From assembly GCF_001976145.1 (NCBI RefSeq), contig NZ_MOXD01000002.1:62001-126000 (forward strand): 64,000 nt of DNA, read 5' to 3'. This document shows, one piece after another, positions 1-9,994 of this stretch. The stretch is from Serratia oryzae (GTDB lineage: Bacteria > Pseudomonadota > Gammaproteobacteria > Enterobacterales > Enterobacteriaceae). The notes beneath the pieces are model-generated. The model was not told where the DNA came from. It saw only the letters and a list, made by a program, of their open reading frames with translations, and made no database searches. The stretch's first letter is position 1. The number at the start of each line of letters is the position of its first letter. The translations under genes were made by a program, and so were the position numbers.

Positions 1-598
<598 letters not shown>

Positions 599-631
599 AT
601 TAATAATTGATAACTTAATGAGGGATTTTCA

Positions 632-964
632 ATGAGCTTTTTCATTTCTGACGCCGTCGCATCCGCAGGGGCTCCGGCTCAGGGAAGCCCGTACTCTCTG
701 ATCGTTATGCTGGTGGTATTTGGTCTGATCTTCTACTTCATGATCTTACGTCCACAGCAGAAACGTGCCAAGGATCACAAGAAACTGATGGATTCCATCA
801 GCAAAGGTGATGAAGTGCTGACCACCGGCGGCCTGATTGGCCGAGTCACCAAAGTGGCTGACACCGGTATCATTGCCATTGCGCTCAATGACACCACAGA
901 AGTGATGATCAAGCGTGACTTCGTGGCGGCCGTTCTGCCGAAAGGTACTATGAAGGCCCTGTAA
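632..964 (+). CDS. yajC: Sec translocase accessory protein YajC
   Basis: Small inner-membrane partner of SecD and SecF in the holo-translocon. The 110-residue product has a short periplasmic N-terminus rich in Ala and Gly, one membrane segment at about residues 21-40, and then the family motif [14 protein letters not shown] at the start of a basic cytoplasmic domain. The length equals the E. coli protein. The start has a GAGGGA ribosome site about 9 bases upstream. It sits 25 bp before secD, so the two are very probably co-transcribed. Confidence 0.97.
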   Translation: MSFFISDAVASAGAPAQGSPYSLIVMLVVFGLIFYFMILRPQQKRAKDHKKLMDSISKGDEVLTTGGLIGRVTKVADTGIIAIALNDTTEVMIKRDFVAAVLPKGTMKAL

Positions 965-989
965 TTTCGTTTTCCCTAAGGGAACTGCC

Positions 990-2837
990 GTGCTAAACCG
1001 TTATCCTTTGTGGAAGTATCTGATGTTGATCGTGGTGATCCTCGTCGGTCTGCTTTATGCACTTCCCAACATTTACGGTGAGGATCCGGCCGTACAAATC
1101 ACTGGCGCGCGCGGTGTCGCCGCCAGTGAAGCTACGCTGGACCAAGTCCGTAACGTATTAGAAAAAGATAATATTGCGAGCAAGTCGATTGCGCTGGAAA
1201 ACGGTGCCATCCTGGCTCGCTTTAAAGATCCCGACGTTCAGTTGCGTGCCCGTGAAGCCTTGATGGCGGAACTGGGTGACAAATATGTCGTGGCACTGAA
1301 CCTTGCTCCGGCTACGCCGCGCTGGCTGACTTTATTGAATGCCGAGCCGATGAAGCTGGGCTTGGACTTGCGTGGTGGTGTGCACTTCCTGATGGAAGTC
1401 GATATGGATACCGCGCTTGGCAAGCTGCAAGAGCAAACCATGGATACCATGCGCAGTGAACTGCGTGAAAAGGGCATCCCTTACGCTTCGATCCGCAAGC
1501 TGGAAAACAACGGTGTGGAAGTTCGCTTCCGCGACGATGCCGCGCGCGATCAGGCGATCAGCTTCATGACGCCACGCCAGCGCGATCTGGTGTTTTCTGC
1601 CAATGGCCCCAACACGCTGAAAGCGACGATGACCGATGCGCGTCTGAGTGAAGCGCGTGAATATGCGGTGCAGCAGAACATCACCATCCTGCGTAACCGT
1701 GTCAACCAGCTCGGCGTTGCCGAACCTTTGGTGCAGCGCCAAGGGGCCGATCGCATCGTGGTAGAACTGCCGGGTATTCAGGATACGGCTCGCGCCAAAG
1801 AGATCCTGGGGGCAACCGCTACGCTGGAATTCCGCCTGGTGAACACCAACGCGGATGCGACCGCAGCAGCAAGCGGCCGCGTACCGGGTGACTCCGAGGT
1901 GAAATTTACCCGCGATGGTAAGCCGATCGTGCTCTATAAGCGCGTGATCCTGACCGGTGACCATATCACTGACTCCACCTCCAGCACCGACGAATACAAC
2001 CAGCCGCAGGTTAACATCTCGCTGGACAGTGCCGGTGGCACCGCGATGTCCAACTTCACCAAGGATAGCATCGGCAAACCGATGGCCACCCTGTTTGTGG
2101 AGTATAAAGACAGCGGCAAGAAAGACGCTAATGGCCGTTCGATTCTGGTGAAGCAGGAAGAAGTGATCAACGTGGCGAACATTCAGTCGCGTTTGGGCAA
2201 CAGCTTCCGTATCACCGGTATCGACAATCCGAGCGAAGCTCGCCAGCTTTCACTGCTGCTGCGTGCCGGTGCGTTGATTGCGCCTATCCAGATCGTGGAA
2301 GAACGGACCATCGGCCCAACGCTGGGGCAGCAGAACATCACCCAAGGTCTTGAGGCCTGTCTGTGGGGCCTGGTGGCATCCATCGTGTTCATGGTGGTCT
2401 GGTACCGTAAGTTTGGCCTGATTGCCTCAAGCGCGCTGATGGCAAACCTGGTGCTGATTGTTGGCGTAATGTCACTGTTGCCGGGCGCAACGCTGACGAT
2501 GCCGGGGATTGCCGGTATCGTGCTGACGCTGGCGGTGGCGGTCGACGCCAACGTACTGATCAATGAACGTATCAAGGAGGAACTGAAGAATGGGCGATCC
2601 ATTCAGCAGGCGATCCATGAAGGCTATAAAGGCGCGTTTTCCAGTATCGTTGATGCCAACCTCACTACCCTGATTACCGCGGTCATTCTGTACGCAGTGG
2701 GGACGGGTTCGATCAAGGGCTTTGCAATTACCACCGCAATCGGTGTGGCGACGTCCATGTTCACCGCGATTGTCGGTACCCGTGCCATCGTCAACCTGCT
2801 TTACGGCGGCAAGCGCATTAACAAGCTGTCTATCTGA
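990..2837 (+). CDS. secD: Protein translocase subunit SecD
   Basis: Inner-membrane RND-family subunit that uses the proton gradient to help SecYEG release and pull exported proteins. The 615-residue product has an N-terminal membrane segment (about 8-27), a large periplasmic region to about residue 450, and five membrane segments at the C-terminus. The conserved membrane motif [14 protein letters not shown] is present, with the Asp proposed to conduct protons. The start is GTG with AAGGGA about 9 bases upstream. The size matches E. coli SecD (615). The secF start lies 10 bp beyond the stop, indicating coupled expression. Confidence 0.98.
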   Translation: MLNRYPLWKYLMLIVVILVGLLYALPNIYGEDPAVQITGARGVAASEATLDQVRNVLEKDNIASKSIALENGAILARFKDPDVQLRAREALMAELGDKYVVALNLAPATPRWLTLLNAEPMKLGLDLRGGVHFLMEVDMDTALGKLQEQTMDTMRSELREKGIPYASIRKLENNGVEVRFRDDAARDQAISFMTPRQRDLVFSANGPNTLKATMTDARLSEAREYAVQQNITILRNRVNQLGVAEPLVQRQGADRIVVELPGIQDTARAKEILGATATLEFRLVNTNADATAAASGRVPGDSEVKFTRDGKPIVLYKRVILTGDHITDSTSSTDEYNQPQVNISLDSAGGTAMSNFTKDSIGKPMATLFVEYKDSGKKDANGRSILVKQEEVINVANIQSRLGNSFRITGIDNPSEARQLSLLLRAGALIAPIQIVEERTIGPTLGQQNITQGLEACLWGLVASIVFMVVWYRKFGLIASSALMANLVLIVGVMSLLPGATLTMPGIAGIVLTLAVAVDANVLINERIKEELKNGRSIQQAIHEGYKGAFSSIVDANLTTLITAVILYAVGTGSIKGFAITTAIGVATSMFTAIVGTRAIVNLLYGGKRINKLSI

Positions 2838-2847
2838 GGAGTGCGTT

Positions 2848-3816
2848 GTGGCACAGGATTATACCGTTGAACAACTCAACTACGGCCGTAAAGTCTATGA
2901 CTTTATGCGCTGGGATTACGTGGCCTTCGGCATTTCATTGCTGCTGTTGATCGCGTCGATCGCCATTATGTCCGTCCGTGGTTTTAACTGGGGCTTGGAT
3001 TTCACCGGTGGTACGGTGATTGAAATCAACCTGGAAAAACCGGCGGATCTGGATCTGATGCGCGATACGCTGGAAAAAGCCGGGTTCAAAGATCCAATTA
3101 TTCAGAACTTTGGCAGCAGCCGTGACGTGATGGTACGTATGCCACCCGCGACCGGTACCGCAGGCCAGGAACTGGGTAATAAAGTGATCGGCGTGATCAA
3201 CGATGTCGTTGATAAGAATGCGACCGTTAAGCGGATCGAGTTCGTTGGCCCGAGCGTAGGTAGCGAATTGGCACAAACCGGCGGCATGGCGCTGCTGGTG
3301 GCGCTGATTTGTATTCTTATTTACGTTGGCTTCCGCTTCGAATGGCGTTTGGCGTTGGGGGCGGTTATCGCTCTGGCGCACGACGTGGTCATCACTATGG
3401 GGGTGCTGTCGCTATTCCATATTGAGATTGACCTGACGATTGTCGCGTCCTTGATGTCGGTTATCGGCTACTCGCTGAACGACAGCATCGTGGTGTCTGA
3501 CCGTATTCGTGAGAACTTCCGCAAGATCCGTCGCGGAACGCCTTACGAAATCATGAACGTGTCGCTGACCCAGACGCTGAGCCGTACCATCATGACCTCC
3601 GCCACCACGCTGATGGTGGTGCTGATGCTGTACATCTTCGGCGGCGCGATGCTGCAGGGCTTCTCACTGACCATGCTGATCGGTGTGTCTATCGGTACCG
3701 TATCCTCTATCTACGTAGCGTCCGCGCTGGCGTTGAAACTGGGTATGAAACGTGAACACATGCTGCAGCAGAAAGTGGAGAAAGAAGGCGCAGATCAACC
3801 TTCAATCCTGCCGTAA
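2848..3816 (+). CDS. secF: Protein translocase subunit SecF
   Basis: Partner of SecD in proton-driven protein export across the inner membrane. I placed the start at the GTG reading [15 protein letters not shown], preceded by a GAGGAG ribosome site, which gives 322 residues (E. coli has 323). The frame is open further upstream inside secD, but that extension has no homology. Six membrane segments are visible: one near residues 20-40 and five after about residue 130. The periplasmic part contains the FTGGTVIE stretch typical of SecF. The reading frame ends 22 bp before the 3' end of the convergent yajI. Confidence 0.97.
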   Translation: MAQDYTVEQLNYGRKVYDFMRWDYVAFGISLLLLIASIAIMSVRGFNWGLDFTGGTVIEINLEKPADLDLMRDTLEKAGFKDPIIQNFGSSRDVMVRMPPATGTAGQELGNKVIGVINDVVDKNATVKRIEFVGPSVGSELAQTGGMALLVALICILIYVGFRFEWRLALGAVIALAHDVVITMGVLSLFHIEIDLTIVASLMSVIGYSLNDSIVVSDRIRENFRKIRRGTPYEIMNVSLTQTLSRTIMTSATTLMVVLMLYIFGGAMLQGFSLTMLIGVSIGTVSSIYVASALALKLGMKREHMLQQKVEKEGADQPSILP

Positions 3817-3838
3817 CGCTAATCTGCCGTAGGTTCAG

Positions 3839-4435
3839 TTACCTAGAAAGGGCGCCGCTTGGCGCTCTTTTCTTTTTATCTGGCTGGGGCACTGCGTTGC
3901 TTGTCACAGGAGTGAGACTGTGCAGGCGAATATAGCCTAGCTGTTCCGGCGTGACGCCACTCAGGCGCAGTTCAAAGCTTTGTTCATTTTTGGGCAACAA
4001 CGAATCATAACTCTTGATTTGCTGCGACAGCGCATCTGCCGTTAGCGGCATGCCGGTTGTTGCATCCAACTGGCCCCACTCCAGAGTGGCGGTAAAGCCC
4101 GGCAGAGCTTGGCCGGAGAGCGTGCCAATCGCAAGGATCGCCTGAGTACCGTTGGCTTCACTTTTCACCTGGCTGAGTGAGACGCTTAGTTCACCCACGC
4201 TGCTTTGCAATCTGGCAGCACTGTTGGCCTGCGGTAACAGGTACACACCGTTGCTGGAATTCTGGTTCAATCGGTTCTGGCGCTCCAGCGCGATGGCCTG
4301 CTCGGTCAGCGTACCCAGCATCTGTTTCAACTCAACGACCTGGTTTTTAAGCTTTGGCACTTCACGGTGCTGTGCGCAGCCGGCCAGCAAAATCACGGCA
4401 GTGAACAGGCCGAGGTTACGATAACGGATAGTCAT
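3839..4435 (-). CDS. yajI: YajI-like lipoprotein (DUF3251)
   Basis: Predicted lipoprotein of unknown function. The N-terminus is a type II signal peptide with lipobox LLAGC, so Cys-20 should be lipidated; the next residue is Gln, not the Asp inner-membrane retention signal. A coiled-coil-like stretch (about 27-60) follows, then the DUF3251 domain. I name it from its 198-residue size, lipobox and position before nrdR, where E. coli has yajI. The C-terminus (KKKRAPSGALSR) is encoded by the reverse complement of the secF terminator, so this protein ends in a tail longer than the E. coli homologue as I recall it (about 179 residues). Confidence 0.82.
   Translation of the reverse strand: MTIRYRNLGLFTAVILLAGCAQHREVPKLKNQVVELKQMLGTLTEQAIALERQNRLNQNSSNGVYLLPQANSAARLQSSVGELSVSLSQVKSEANGTQAILAIGTLSGQALPGFTATLEWGQLDATTGMPLTADALSQQIKSYDSLLPKNEQSFELRLSGVTPEQLGYIRLHSLTPVTSNAVPQPDKKKRAPSGALSR
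3849..3877 (+). terminator. Rho-independent terminator after secF
   Basis: An 8-bp stem (AGGGCGCC at 3849-3856 with GGCGCTCT at 3861-3868, one G-U pair) with a GCTT loop is followed by a T-rich tail on the plus strand. It lies entirely inside the last codons of the convergent yajI. Confidence 0.8.
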
Positions 4436-4447
4436 GATAAGGGAACC

Positions 4448-4537
4448 TTATTCAATCGCTTGGGTTGCCAGCTTAACGGCATCGCCAGGTAAAGTCATAC
4501 CTATCCCGGCAACTTGGCCTGTTTTGTGTTCGTTCAT
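4448..4537 (-). CDS. Possible 29-residue small protein upstream of yajI
   Basis: A short frame starting MNEHKTGQVAGIGMTLPGDA and ending 12 bp before the yajI start. Its codon choice looks like that of neighbouring genes, and the predicted peptide is soluble and slightly acidic. The ribosome site is weak (GCGAG). I do not recognise the sequence. It could be a small translated protein, a leader peptide of yajI, or chance. Confidence 0.3.
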   Translation of the reverse strand: MNEHKTGQVAGIGMTLPGDAVKLATQAIE

Positions 4538-4632
4538 GGTAGTGGCTCGCAACAAATCCCCGACGGCCTTTGTTGTGGGCGAACTTCGGGGTAAACTATT
4601 CTTAACTATAAAAACGTTTATCAGGACGAGTT

Positions 4633-5082
4633 ATGCATTGCCCTTTCTGCGCTGCCGTTGATACCAAAGTTATTGATTCTCGCTTGGTGGGGGATGGATC
4701 GCAGGTGCGCCGTCGTCGCCAATGTCTGGTTTGTAACGAACGTTTTACGACCTTCGAAGTGGCCGAGCTGGTTATGCCGCGGGTGGTTAAAAGCGACGAG
4801 GTCCGTGAACCTTTCAACGAAGATAAATTGCGCCGTGGCATGCTGAAAGCGCTGGAAAAGCGCCCGGTCAGCGCTGACGATGTGGAAAGTGCCATCAGCC
4901 ATATCAAATCTCAGTTGCGCGCTACCGGTGAACGTGAAGTCCCCACTAAAATGGTGGGCAATCTGGTGATGGATGCGCTGAAGAAGCTGGATAAAGTGGC
5001 TTATATCCGTTTCGCTTCGGTGTATCGCAGTTTTGAAGATATCCGTGAATTCGGCGAAGAGATCGCCAAGTTGCAGGATTAA
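4633..5082 (+). CDS. nrdR: Transcriptional repressor NrdR
   Basis: Zinc- and nucleotide-dependent repressor of ribonucleotide reductase genes. The 149-residue product begins [17 protein letters not shown], the first half of a four-cysteine zinc ribbon completed by CLVC at about residues 31-34. An ATP-cone domain covers about residues 49-139 and senses dATP/ATP. It is the first gene of the forward block nrdR-ribD-ribH-nusB-thiL-pgpA, with ribD starting 10 bp after its stop. I see no clear NrdR box upstream. Confidence 0.97.
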   Translation: MHCPFCAAVDTKVIDSRLVGDGSQVRRRRQCLVCNERFTTFEVAELVMPRVVKSDEVREPFNEDKLRRGMLKALEKRPVSADDVESAISHIKSQLRATGEREVPTKMVGNLVMDALKKLDKVAYIRFASVYRSFEDIREFGEEIAKLQD

Positions 5083-5092
5083 CAGGACTCTC

Positions 5093-6208
5093 ATGCATAA
5101 CGATGAGCTTTACATGGCGCGTGCCTTTGAACTGGCACGGTTAGGGCGTTTCACCACCACCCCCAATCCCAACGTGGGCTGTGTGATCGTGCGTGATGGT
5201 CACATTGTGGGTGAAGGGTACCATTTGCGTGCTGGTGAACCTCATGCTGAAGTTCATGCCTTGCGGATGGCGGGGGAACAGGCGCGCGGCGCTACGGCTT
5301 ATGTGACGCTGGAACCCTGCAGCCATCATGGCCGCACGCCGCCCTGTGCCGATGCCCTGATTGCTGCGGGTGTCAGCCGTGTGGTGGCTGCAATGCAGGA
5401 TCCCAATCCGCAGGTGGCCGGGCGCGGGCTGTATAAATTGCAGCAGGCCGGTATCGAAGTTCATCATGGTGTGATGCTGGCCGAGGCCGAAGCGGTCAAT
5501 CTGGGCTTTTTGAAGCGCATGCGTACCGGGTTCCCCTATGTGCAACTGAAGTTAGGGGCATCACTGGATGGCCGCACGGCGATGGAGTCTGGAGAAAGCC
5601 AGTGGATCACCTCTCCGCAGGCCAGGCAGGACGTGCAGCGTTTGCGGGCGGCAAGTTCGGCGATCCTCAGCACCAGCGCCACCGTGCTGGCCGATGATCC
5701 GGCATTAACGGTGCGTTGGGATGAACTGGATAGTGCAACTCAGCAGATTTACCCGCGTGAAAACCTGCGCCAGCCGGTAAGGATTATCCTCGACAGCCAG
5801 AATCGGGTCACACCGCAGCATCGGTTGGTGCAACAGCCGGGAGCAACCTGGCTGGCCCGTCTACAACCGGACGGCCAGCAATGGCCTGCGGGCGTGGAAC
5901 AGCTGTCGTTTCCTGCGCACGGTGGCGGCATCGATCTGGTGGTGATGATGATGCAACTGGCTAAGCGCCAGGTGAACGCTATCTGGGTTGAAGCTGGTGC
6001 AAAATTGGCGGGTGCCCTGCTGCAGGCTGGCCTGGTCGATGAACTTATCGTGTACGTTGCGCCAAAATTGCTGGGCGATAACGGCCGCGGTCTGTGCCAG
6101 TTGCCGGGGTTAGAGCAGTTGGCCGACGCACCGGAGTGGGTCTTTAAGGAAGTGCGCCAGGTTGGCCCTGATCTGCGCCTGCGCTTGAAAGCCAAGTCTG
6201 CTCTGTAG
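5093..6208 (+). CDS. ribD: Riboflavin biosynthesis deaminase/reductase RibD
   Basis: Bifunctional enzyme of riboflavin synthesis: deaminates the diaminopyrimidine product of GTP cyclohydrolase II, then reduces its ribosyl chain with NADPH. The start MHNDELYMARAFELA follows nrdR by 10 bp and gives 371 residues; an upstream in-frame ATG inside nrdR was rejected. The N-terminal deaminase has the zinc signature HAEVHAL with PCSHHGRTPPC. The C-terminal reductase (from about residue 150) starts with QLKLGASLDGRTA. A 124-bp palindromic repeat separates it from ribH. Confidence 0.97.
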   Translation: MHNDELYMARAFELARLGRFTTTPNPNVGCVIVRDGHIVGEGYHLRAGEPHAEVHALRMAGEQARGATAYVTLEPCSHHGRTPPCADALIAAGVSRVVAAMQDPNPQVAGRGLYKLQQAGIEVHHGVMLAEAEAVNLGFLKRMRTGFPYVQLKLGASLDGRTAMESGESQWITSPQARQDVQRLRAASSAILSTSATVLADDPALTVRWDELDSATQQIYPRENLRQPVRIILDSQNRVTPQHRLVQQPGATWLARLQPDGQQWPAGVEQLSFPAHGGGIDLVVMMMQLAKRQVNAIWVEAGAKLAGALLQAGLVDELIVYVAPKLLGDNGRGLCQLPGLEQLADAPEWVFKEVRQVGPDLRLRLKAKSAL

Positions 6209-6260
6209 CTCTTGCCTGCGGTGTGACTAACGTTTTACAAAACCGCCGCGCAGGCAGAGG

Positions 6261-6384
6261 TACCCTAAATAATTGAAGTTGCATCCAGGCGGCAAGGGAG
6301 CTTATCCCGATGAGCTTACTCGGGTAAGCGATTCGGGTAAGTGAGCGTAGCCAACACAGATGCAGCTTCAAGTATGACGGGTAT
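6261..6384 (+). repeat. 124-bp palindromic intergenic repeat, copy 1
   Basis: The outer 26 bases are inverted copies of each other (TACCC...TTGAAGTTGCATC at the left, GATGCAGCTTCAA...GGGTA at the right). The centre holds further short inverted repeats (GAGCTTACTCGGGTAAG). Related copies lie at 18501-18600, 37015-37073 and 40671-40720. It has no reading frame of its own and resembles the non-coding palindromic elements of Serratia, Yersinia and Erwinia. It lies between two riboflavin genes and would fold into a large hairpin in their shared transcript. Confidence 0.8.
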
Positions 6385-6444
6385 AAAGAATATGATAGAA
6401 TCCGCCCCCCTGCGGGGTACTGAACCCATTTTTAAGGAAAGCCC

Positions 6445-6915
6445 ATGAAAGTTATCGAAGGTGTTGTTGCTACTCCTAATGCCCGTGTGGCGATCGCAAT
6501 TGCACGTTTTAACAATTTCATTAACGACAGCCTGCTGCAAGGCGCCATTGACGCGCTGAAGCGTATCGGCCAGGTTGCTGATGACAACATCACCGTGGTC
6601 TGGGTTCCAGGTGCTTATGAGCTACCTTTGACGGCACGCGTGCTGGCAAATACCGGCAAATACGATGCGGTGATTGCACTGGGCACCGTGATCCGTGGGG
6701 GCACCGCGCACTTTGAGTATGTGGCGGGCGAAGCCAGTTCTGGCCTGGGTAATGTCTCGCTGAATACCGAGATCCCGGTTGCCTTTGGCGTTCTGACCAC
6801 CGAAAGTATCGAACAAGCGATCGAGCGTGCCGGTACCAAAGCGGGCAACAAAGGTGCAGAAGCTGCCCTGACCGCACTTGAAATGATCAACGTAATCAAA
6901 GCTATTAAAGCCTGA
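6445..6915 (+). CDS. ribH: 6,7-dimethyl-8-ribityllumazine synthase
   Basis: Condenses the ribityl-aminopyrimidine from the RibD pathway with dihydroxybutanone phosphate to give lumazine, the riboflavin precursor; the family forms 60-subunit shells. The product is 156 residues, the usual length (E. coli ribE/ribH is 156). It contains the active-site segments [15 protein letters not shown] and [14 protein letters not shown] with the catalytic His. AAGGAAAG precedes the ATG at good spacing. It is followed 21 bp later by nusB. In E. coli this gene is also called ribE. Confidence 0.97.
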   Translation: MKVIEGVVATPNARVAIAIARFNNFINDSLLQGAIDALKRIGQVADDNITVVWVPGAYELPLTARVLANTGKYDAVIALGTVIRGGTAHFEYVAGEASSGLGNVSLNTEIPVAFGVLTTESIEQAIERAGTKAGNKGAEAALTALEMINVIKAIKA

Positions 6916-6936
6916 ATTTAGTCTAAGGGGAATTCC

Positions 6937-7353
6937 GTGAAACCTGCTGCTCGTCGCCGCGCTCGTGAGTGCGCTGTTCAAGCGCTTTACTCTTGGCAGT
7001 TGTCCAGAAATGACATTGCCGATGTTGAACACCAGTTCCTGACGGAGCAGGATGTCAAAGATGTTGACATCGCCTATTTTCGTGCGTTGCTGTCCGGTGT
7101 GGCAGTGAATGCAGGTATGTTGGATGACCTGATGGCCCCATACCTGTCACGCCAGCTCGAGGAATTGGGCCAGGTGGAAAAAGCCGTCCTGCGTATTGCG
7201 CTGTACGAGCTGAAAATGCGTGAAGATGTCCCTTACAAAGTGGCCATCAATGAAGCGATCGAACTGGCGAAAACCTTCGGCGCTGAAGACAGCCATAAGT
7301 TTGTGAATGGGGTGCTGGATAAAGCGGCACCCAACATCCGCAAGAGAAAATAA
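6937..7353 (+). CDS. nusB: Transcription antitermination protein NusB
   Basis: RNA-binding protein that pairs with NusE (S10) on boxA of rRNA operons and lets RNA polymerase read through. The all-helical 138-residue product begins with the basic RNA-binding patch [20 protein letters not shown] and contains the family motif [16 protein letters not shown] near residue 104. Length matches E. coli (139). AAGGGGAA precedes the ATG. It is followed by a compact terminator hairpin before thiL. Confidence 0.97.
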   Translation: MKPAARRRARECAVQALYSWQLSRNDIADVEHQFLTEQDVKDVDIAYFRALLSGVAVNAGMLDDLMAPYLSRQLEELGQVEKAVLRIALYELKMREDVPYKVAINEAIELAKTFGAEDSHKFVNGVLDKAAPNIRKRK

Positions 7354-7357
7354 ATTT

Positions 7358-7386
7358 AAGGCCGGTTTTCCGGCCTTAATTTCTTT
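7358..7386 (+). terminator. Hairpin between nusB and thiL
   Basis: A perfect 8-bp stem (AAGGCCGG at 7358-7365, CCGGCCTT at 7370-7377) with a TTTT loop is followed by AATTTCTTT. It fits an intrinsic terminator or attenuator, and the thiL ribosome site directly follows. Confidence 0.7.
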
Positions 7387-7398
7387 GGAAGATTGACC

Positions 7399-8385
7399 AT
7401 GGCATGCGGCGAATTTGACCTCATTGCCCGCTATTTTGACCGGTTTAAGAGTCTGCGCCGGGACGTACAGTTGGGCATTGGAGATGACTGCGCACTCCTG
7501 ACAGTGGCAGAGAAACAGCTTTTAGCGATCAGTACCGACACCCTGGTTTCGGGTGTTCACTTCTTGGCGGATATCGATCCCGCCGATCTCGGCTACAAAG
7601 CCCTGGCAGTTAACCTGAGCGATCTGGCCGCCATGGGCGCCGATCCAGCATGGTTATCGCTGGCGCTGACGTTGCCCGACGTCGACGAAGCCTGGCTCAA
7701 GGCGTTTAGCGACAGCCTGTTTGAGCAACTGAATTACTATGGTATGCAACTGATCGGCGGCGACACCACCCGTGGCCCACTGAGCATGACCTTGACCATT
7801 AACGGCCTGATCCCGGCCGGGCGCGCGCTGACGCGTGCCGGTGCGCGCATCGGCGACTGGATTTATGTGACCGGTATGCTGGGCGACAGCGCTGCCGGCC
7901 TGGCGATTCTGCAGGATCGTTTGACGGTGAGCGATCCTGCGGCGCGTGAATATCTGTTAGCCCGCCATCTGCGCCCGCAGCCACGGGTGCTGCAGGGCCA
8001 GGCGTTACGCGATCTGGCCAGTTCGGCGATCGACATCTCCGACGGCCTGATTGCCGATTTGCAGCATGTGTTGAAAGCCAGCGAGTGCGGTGCGCGCATC
8101 GAATTGAACGAACTCCCTATGTCGCAGGCGCTGACCGGTAGCACTGATGCTGAACAGGCGCTGCGTTGGGCGCTGAGCGGTGGTGAAGACTATGAACTCT
8201 GTTTCACCGTGCCGGAAATCAATCGTGGGGCGTTGGAAGTGGCATTAAGCCATCTGGGGGCGGACTATACTTGTATCGGGCAGATTAGCCCGCTGTCTGA
8301 AGGCATGAAGTTCTACCGTGACAACCAAGAGATTTCGTTGCCATGGCAAGGTTTTGACCATTTCAATACAGAGCCCAGTCTATGA
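7399..8385 (+). CDS. thiL: Thiamine-monophosphate kinase
   Basis: Phosphorylates thiamine monophosphate to the active cofactor thiamine diphosphate, with ATP. The start chosen is the ATG reading [13 protein letters not shown] (328 residues), placed well after GGAAG; an in-frame TTG two codons earlier is too close to that site. The AIR-synthase-like fold shows IGDDCALL for metal and nucleotide binding, [10 protein letters not shown], and GGDTTRGPL. Its stop overlaps the pgpA start by 4 bases (ATGA), indicating translational coupling, as in E. coli. Confidence 0.96.
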   Translation: MACGEFDLIARYFDRFKSLRRDVQLGIGDDCALLTVAEKQLLAISTDTLVSGVHFLADIDPADLGYKALAVNLSDLAAMGADPAWLSLALTLPDVDEAWLKAFSDSLFEQLNYYGMQLIGGDTTRGPLSMTLTINGLIPAGRALTRAGARIGDWIYVTGMLGDSAAGLAILQDRLTVSDPAAREYLLARHLRPQPRVLQGQALRDLASSAIDISDGLIADLQHVLKASECGARIELNELPMSQALTGSTDAEQALRWALSGGEDYELCFTVPEINRGALEVALSHLGADYTCIGQISPLSEGMKFYRDNQEISLPWQGFDHFNTEPSL

Positions 8386-8870
8386 AGGATGAAGCAAAAA
8401 GTCGGTTGCATATGAGCAACCCGTGGCACCTGCTGGCGACCGGCTTTGGCAGTGGGCTTTCGCCGTTCATGCCGGGGACCGTTGGCTCACTGGCGGCGAT
8501 CCCGTTCTGGCTGTTGCTGATCCAACTGCCGTGGCAGCTCTATTCACTGTTGGTGATGTTCAGTATCTGCATTGGCGTTTACTTATGCCACCGCACCGCG
8601 AAAGACATGCGGGTGCACGATCACGGCAGTATCGTCTGGGATGAGTTTGTCGGGATGTGGATTACCCTTATGGCGCTGCCGGTCAACAGTTGGCAATGGG
8701 TGGTTGCCGGGTTTGTGGTGTTCCGCATTCTGGATATCTGGAAGCCTTGGCCGATCCGCTGGTTCGATCGCAATGTGCACGGTGGTACGGGGATCATGAT
8801 CGACGATATTGTCGCCGGGGTGCTCTCTGCCGGGATTATTTATCTGATTGGCCATTACTGGCCGCTCTGA
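8382..8870 (+). CDS. pgpA: Phosphatidylglycerophosphatase A
   Basis: Inner-membrane lipid phosphatase that makes phosphatidylglycerol from its phosphate. The 162-residue product carries the motif [18 protein letters not shown], hydrophobic segments near residues 30-65 and 95-115, and the acidic motif [10 protein letters not shown] typical of the PgpA family. It overlaps thiL by 4 bases. The start at 8382 keeps the homologous N-terminal stretch KDEAKSRL. Transcription ends at a hairpin shared with the convergent yajO. Confidence 0.96.
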   Translation: MKDEAKSRLHMSNPWHLLATGFGSGLSPFMPGTVGSLAAIPFWLLLIQLPWQLYSLLVMFSICIGVYLCHRTAKDMRVHDHGSIVWDEFVGMWITLMALPVNSWQWVVAGFVVFRILDIWKPWPIRWFDRNVHGGTGIMIDDIVAGVLSAGIIYLIGHYWPL

Positions 8871-8880
8871 TGCGGATCCC

Positions 8881-8906
8881 GCGGAGCCGAGCGTTTTTGG
8901 CTCCGC
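8881..8906. terminator. Hairpin between convergent pgpA and yajO
   Basis: An 8-bp perfect stem, GCGGAGCC (8881-8888) with GGCTCCGC (8899-8906). The T-run is in the loop rather than after the stem, so termination efficiency is uncertain. Confidence 0.55.
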
Positions 8907-8923
8907 AGAATTCACCGGTGTTG

Positions 8924-9898
8924 TTATGCAAAACCCACCACAGGATGTGGCACATAGGCCGTTTCCAATTCGCTAATTTCTGCCGAGGTTAGCTTCAACT
9001 CAACGGCGGCAACGGCATCTTGCAGATGTTCGCTGCGCGAGGCGCCAATAATCGGCGCGGTGACCACCGGTTTGCTCAGCAGCCACGCCAGCGCAACCTG
9101 CGCGCGGGGCACGCCGCGTAGCTCCGCAATGCTCGCTACGCGTGCAGCGATCAGCGCATCGATCTCTTCTGTTTTGTCATACAGCGTTTTGCCATAGTGA
9201 TCGGCAACCTGCCGTGCGCTGCTTTCGCCCCATGGGCGGGTCAACCTGCCGCGGGCCAGCGGGCTCCAGGGTAGCACTGCAATCCCTTCGGCAGCACACA
9301 GCGGGTGCATCTCACGCTCTTCTTCGCGTTGGAGCAGGTTGTACTGATCCTGCATGGTGGCAAAACGCGTCCAGCCGTGTAGATCGGCGGTGTACAGCGC
9401 TTTGGCAAACTGCCAGGCAAACATTGAAGAAGCACCGATATAACGTGCCTTACCGGCTTTTACCACGTCATGCAGCGCTTCCAGCGTTTCTTCAATCGGG
9501 GTGTCATAGTCCCAACGGTGGATTTGCAGCAGGTCAACGTAGTCGGTGCCCAAGCGTTGCAGGCTATCGTCGATGGATTGCATGATCTTGGCGCGCGACA
9601 GACCACGCTCCAAGTTGCTCATGGCGTTATAGACTTTGGTGGCAATCACCACCTCTTCGCGGCGCGTGTAGTCGCGCAGCGCACGACCAAGGATCTCTTC
9701 GCTGCTGCCATCGGAATAGTTGTTAGAGGTATCGAAAAAGTTGATACCGGCATCCAGCGCCTGCTTAATCAACGGGCGGCTGTTCTCTTCCGGCAGCGTC
9801 CAGGCATGATTGCCACGCGTAGGTTCGCCGTAGGTCATACAGCCCAAGCAGATGCGGGAAATATTCAGATCGGTGTTACCCAGTTTCAGATATTGCAT
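8924..9898 (-). CDS. yajO: Aldo/keto reductase YajO
   Basis: NADPH-dependent aldo/keto reductase; the E. coli homologue has been linked to 1-deoxyxylulose-5-phosphate and thiamine metabolism. The 324-residue TIM-barrel product shows the AKR signatures: FFDTSNNYSDG with the catalytic Asp and Tyr, VVIATKV with the catalytic Lys, and LLQIHRWD with the His. The C-terminal cofactor region APIIGASRSEHL is intact. It lies 96 bp downstream of dxs on the same strand, so read-through from the isoprenoid operon is possible, although a GC-rich hairpin (9948-9966) lies between. Confidence 0.92.
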   Translation of the reverse strand: MQYLKLGNTDLNISRICLGCMTYGEPTRGNHAWTLPEENSRPLIKQALDAGINFFDTSNNYSDGSSEEILGRALRDYTRREEVVIATKVYNAMSNLERGLSRAKIMQSIDDSLQRLGTDYVDLLQIHRWDYDTPIEETLEALHDVVKAGKARYIGASSMFAWQFAKALYTADLHGWTRFATMQDQYNLLQREEEREMHPLCAAEGIAVLPWSPLARGRLTRPWGESSARQVADHYGKTLYDKTEEIDALIAARVASIAELRGVPRAQVALAWLLSKPVVTAPIIGASRSEHLQDAVAAVELKLTSAEISELETAYVPHPVVGFA

Positions 9899-9994
9899 GC
9901 CTACCTCCTGTTGAGCATTCGGACGATCACGATACAGAAAAGGCTATCGGGCGCGTGCTGCGCCCGTCTACAAGATGGAGGAAGTGAGAGGGAA

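Noticed and set aside
9948-9966. GC-rich hairpin between dxs and yajO as a firm terminator
   Set aside because: The stem CGGGCGC/GCGCCCG is real, but on the minus strand the T-run starts several bases after the stem, so termination is only a possibility.
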